Part shown: positions 62,664 to 64,000 of the stretch, in pieces | How the letters are laid out: every line of letters starts with the position of its first letter | Numbering within the stretch: the first letter of the stretch is position 1 | Source: Leptotrichia sp. HSP-536 | Lineage (GTDB): Bacteria; Fusobacteriota; Fusobacteriia; Fusobacteriales; Leptotrichiaceae | NCBI RefSeq assembly: GCF_041199985.1 | Contig: NZ_CP165647.1 | Coordinates: 2,372,726-2,436,725, forward strand | DNA length: 64,000 nucleotides | Direction: 5' to 3' | Program-made: the position numbers and the translations under genes | The notes under the pieces: model-generated | What the model was told of the DNA's origin: nothing | Database searches by the model: none | What the model saw: only the letters and a program-made list of their open reading frames with translations

Positions 62664-62989
62664 TGTTTTATTACCTTGCTTATATCTTTTTCGATATCCT
62701 TATATTTTAAAATTTTTATATTTTCTTTTAAAATAGACTTGCCGACAAATACATAATCAGTATCTTCTTTAAATTTATCTTTATGTACTTTTACAAATTC
62801 TTTAAAAAGCCTTTTTATTCTGTTTCTTTGAACTGCATTTCCAGTTTTTTTGCTGGCAACAAAGCCAAAACGCTGTTCATTCCTTAAATTTTCCTTTATA
62901 AAAATAATAGCATACTTTGTATGCATCTTTTGTGATTTGTTATATATTAATGAAAAATCCTTTGATTTTTTAATTTTATTAATAGACAT
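62660..62989 (-). CDS. rnpA: Ribonuclease P protein component
   Basis: About 109 residues from ATG 62989 (MSINKIKKSKDFSLIYN), preceded by a weak GAAGAG; the frame is open 37 codons further up but has no support. The central motif QRNRIKRLFKEFVKV with RFGFVASKKTGNAVQRN is the RnpA signature (RNR). It is the basic cofactor of the RNase P RNA that trims tRNA 5' ends. It follows rpmH, as in most bacteria. Confidence 0.95.
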   Translation of the reverse strand: MSINKIKKSKDFSLIYNKSQKMHTKYAIIFIKENLRNEQRFGFVASKKTGNAVQRNRIKRLFKEFVKVHKDKFKEDTDYVFVGKSILKENIKILKYKDIEKDISKVIKQ

Positions 62990-63154
62990 ATTTCTCTTCT
63001 TTAAATTTAAAATGGGTGAGAGCTTAATATATTGAATTTTTTTAAAATTAGACAGAAAATTAATTAATATAGTTTGTTGTATGATAATTTTTATGTTCAA
63101 TTTTAAGAAATTTTGTTATGAGAAAGCTCTCTTTTTGTTTAGATATTAGTGCTT

Positions 63155-63187
63155 TTAAAAACCCAGTGTTGAATTTAACACCGGGTT
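63155..63187 (-). terminator. Hairpin terminator overlapping the rpmH stop codon
   Basis: On the minus strand AACCCGGTGTT pairs with AACACTGGGTT (one G-U) and is followed by TTTTT. The stem begins inside the rpmH stop codon. It probably attenuates read-through into rnpA, giving more L34 than RnpA. Confidence 0.75.
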
Positions 63188-63323
63188 ATGCTGATAATTT
63201 AGCTCTTCCTTTAGCTCTTCTTCTTTTTAGTACATTTCTTCCATTTTTATTTTGCATTCTTTTTCTAAATCCATGATCTTTTTTTCTTTTTCTTTTATTT
63301 GGTTGATATGTTCTTTTAGTCAT
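63186..63323 (-). CDS. rpmH: Ribosomal protein bL34
   Basis: A 45-residue basic protein, too short for most gene finders: MTKRTYQPNKRKRKKDHGFR, then KRMQNKNGRNVLKRRRAKGR and AKLSA. This is the near-invariant L34 sequence. AAGGAAA-type SD is upstream. It is the first gene left of oriC, as is usual, and co-oriented away from the origin. Confidence 0.97.
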   Translation of the reverse strand: MTKRTYQPNKRKRKKDHGFRKRMQNKNGRNVLKRRRAKGRAKLSA

Positions 63324-63528
63324 TTGTTTCCTTTCTTTGTTTTAATTTCTTTATCTTTTATGAGTATTATATACAAAATTTAGAAAAAAGTCAAGTTTAA
63401 TGCTTATTTTATTTAATAAATGAAGATTTAATATTTTTTTGTTTATAAAGGCCATTTTTGGAATATACTTGCAAGTGAGAAAATTATTTTTAAAATGGAG
63501 TATATTATATGGCTTAGGAAATTTAGCA

Positions 63529-63945
63529 TGTGGAAAAGTTTTTGAGTTTTCCACATCTATATAATATTAATATATTATATATTATTATATATATTATTAT
63601 TATGCATTGTGGAAATGTGGGAACGCTGATGAGTAAAGGGATTGCCAGCGGATAACCTGTGGAAAACTTTTGACAATTTTGTGGAAAACTTTTTTCCACA
63701 ATGTTTTCCACAGAGTTTTCCACAAGGAATGTGGAAAAGTTGATAACTTGTGGAAAAAATGTGGGAACTTGCTAAAAATAAGGGGTTAAATTCTATGTGG
63801 AAAACTTTTAAAAGTTTTCCACAATATTGATAAATAAAGGAAAAATAAGTATTTTTATATGTGGAAAACTCTGTGGAAAACTTTTTGTGGAAATCTTGAT
63901 TATTTATTTTATTTATGTTATATTCATAATGAAAAATGTGGAAAA
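63529..63945. other. Chromosomal replication origin oriC (DnaA-box cluster)
   Basis: Sixteen TGTGGAAAA-type DnaA boxes lie at 63529, 63547(-), 63608, 63658, 63680, 63692(-), 63704(-), 63716(-), 63730, 63749, 63796, 63815(-), 63860, 63872, 63886 and 63937. The A/T-only stretch 63557-63603 (TATATAATATTAATATATTA...) is a likely unwinding element. They sit between rpmH and dnaA. Confidence 0.93.
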
Positions 63946-63985
63946 CTTTTAAAAAATTTTTTGGTTTAGTTTGTAAAATAATAAA

Positions 63986-63991
63986 AAGGAG
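63986..63991 (+). promoter_or_regulatory. Ribosome-binding site of dnaA (gene begins outside the window)
   Basis: AAGGAG at 63986-63991 followed by AAAGAATAA to the window end has the right spacing for an ATG at about 64001. Its position after an oriC with rpmH on the other side makes dnaA the expected gene. Confidence 0.6.
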
Positions 63992-64000
63992 AAAGAATAA

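Noticed and set aside
63529..63945. CRISPR-like regularly repeated 9-mers
   Set aside because: Spacing is irregular and orientation mixed; they are DnaA boxes. No cas gene is in the window.

Overview
The window is AT-rich (roughly 30% G+C by eye) and looks like a Leptotrichia-type fusobacterium (order Fusobacteriales). This rests on a large autotransporter, short YidC without a periplasmic domain, the glutamate dehydrogenase / PEP carboxykinase / oxaloacetate decarboxylase-alpha gene set, UAA-rich AT-biased coding, and TnpB/IS200 elements. The genus is an inference from gene content. The right end holds the chromosomal origin: 16 DnaA boxes and an AT-rich unwinding stretch, with the dnaA ribosome-binding site as the last bases. 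Nearly every housekeeping gene is on the minus strand, that is, transcribed away from oriC with the replication fork. The plus-strand exceptions are broken insertion sequences, the autotransporter, an ArsR regulator and an AbrB/CoA-disulfide-reductase pair.

Layout, left to right. 1-5.8 kb: HAD phosphatase (partial), rluB-like, scpB, mreB, ftsK. 6-9.8 kb: a mobile-element graveyard (decayed tnpB with its right-end hairpin, an ISLre2-family element with perfect 24-bp ends, an IS3/IS481-like element). 9.9-13.2 kb: lipoprotein-type autotransporter. 13.4-20.4 kb: HRDC protein (frameshifted), small lipoprotein, pheT, then a RelBE-type toxin-antitoxin pair, GNAT and membrane protein separating pheT from pheS. 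20.6-22.4 kb: zinc-type ArsR and gdhA. 22.8-27.3 kb: intact IS200 tnpA, two SIMPL-domain secreted proteins, a second tnpB relic. 27.4-32.4 kb: oadA/pycB, pckA, gmhB. 32.5-43.4 kb: a complete oligopeptide ABC transporter (oppB-C-D-F) followed by four tandem substrate-binding lipoproteins. 43.7-48.1 kb: secreted protein of unknown function and a mannose-family PTS (IIA, IIB, IIC, IID plus a small membrane protein). 48.2-50.9 kb: AbrB-like regulator and a four-domain CoA-disulfide reductase/rhodanese/TusA/DsrE protein interrupted by frameshifts. 51-63.3 kb: phosphodiesterase, Usp-like protein, gyrA, a single-chain C5-methyltransferase/nuclease, gyrB, mnmE, jag, yidC, yidD, rnpA, rpmH.

The most unusual signal is not a gene. 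Four intergenic regions (about 1.2, 17.0-17.4, 31.2-31.5 and 41.25-41.4 kb) carry a mosaic dispersed repeat. Its ends are hairpins with a conserved 8-nt loop (GGCGNYTG or its complement, always flanked by AT...AT), while the stems differ from copy to copy with compensating changes on both arms. A second, internal hairpin also covaries between two copies. I know of no described family that matches. A separate 106-bp nested inverted repeat lies upstream of pckA.

Caution: the frame breaks in the CoA-disulfide reductase, the HRDC gene and both DDE transposases can each be explained by loss of G from a short G run. They may be base-calling errors rather than true pseudogenes.
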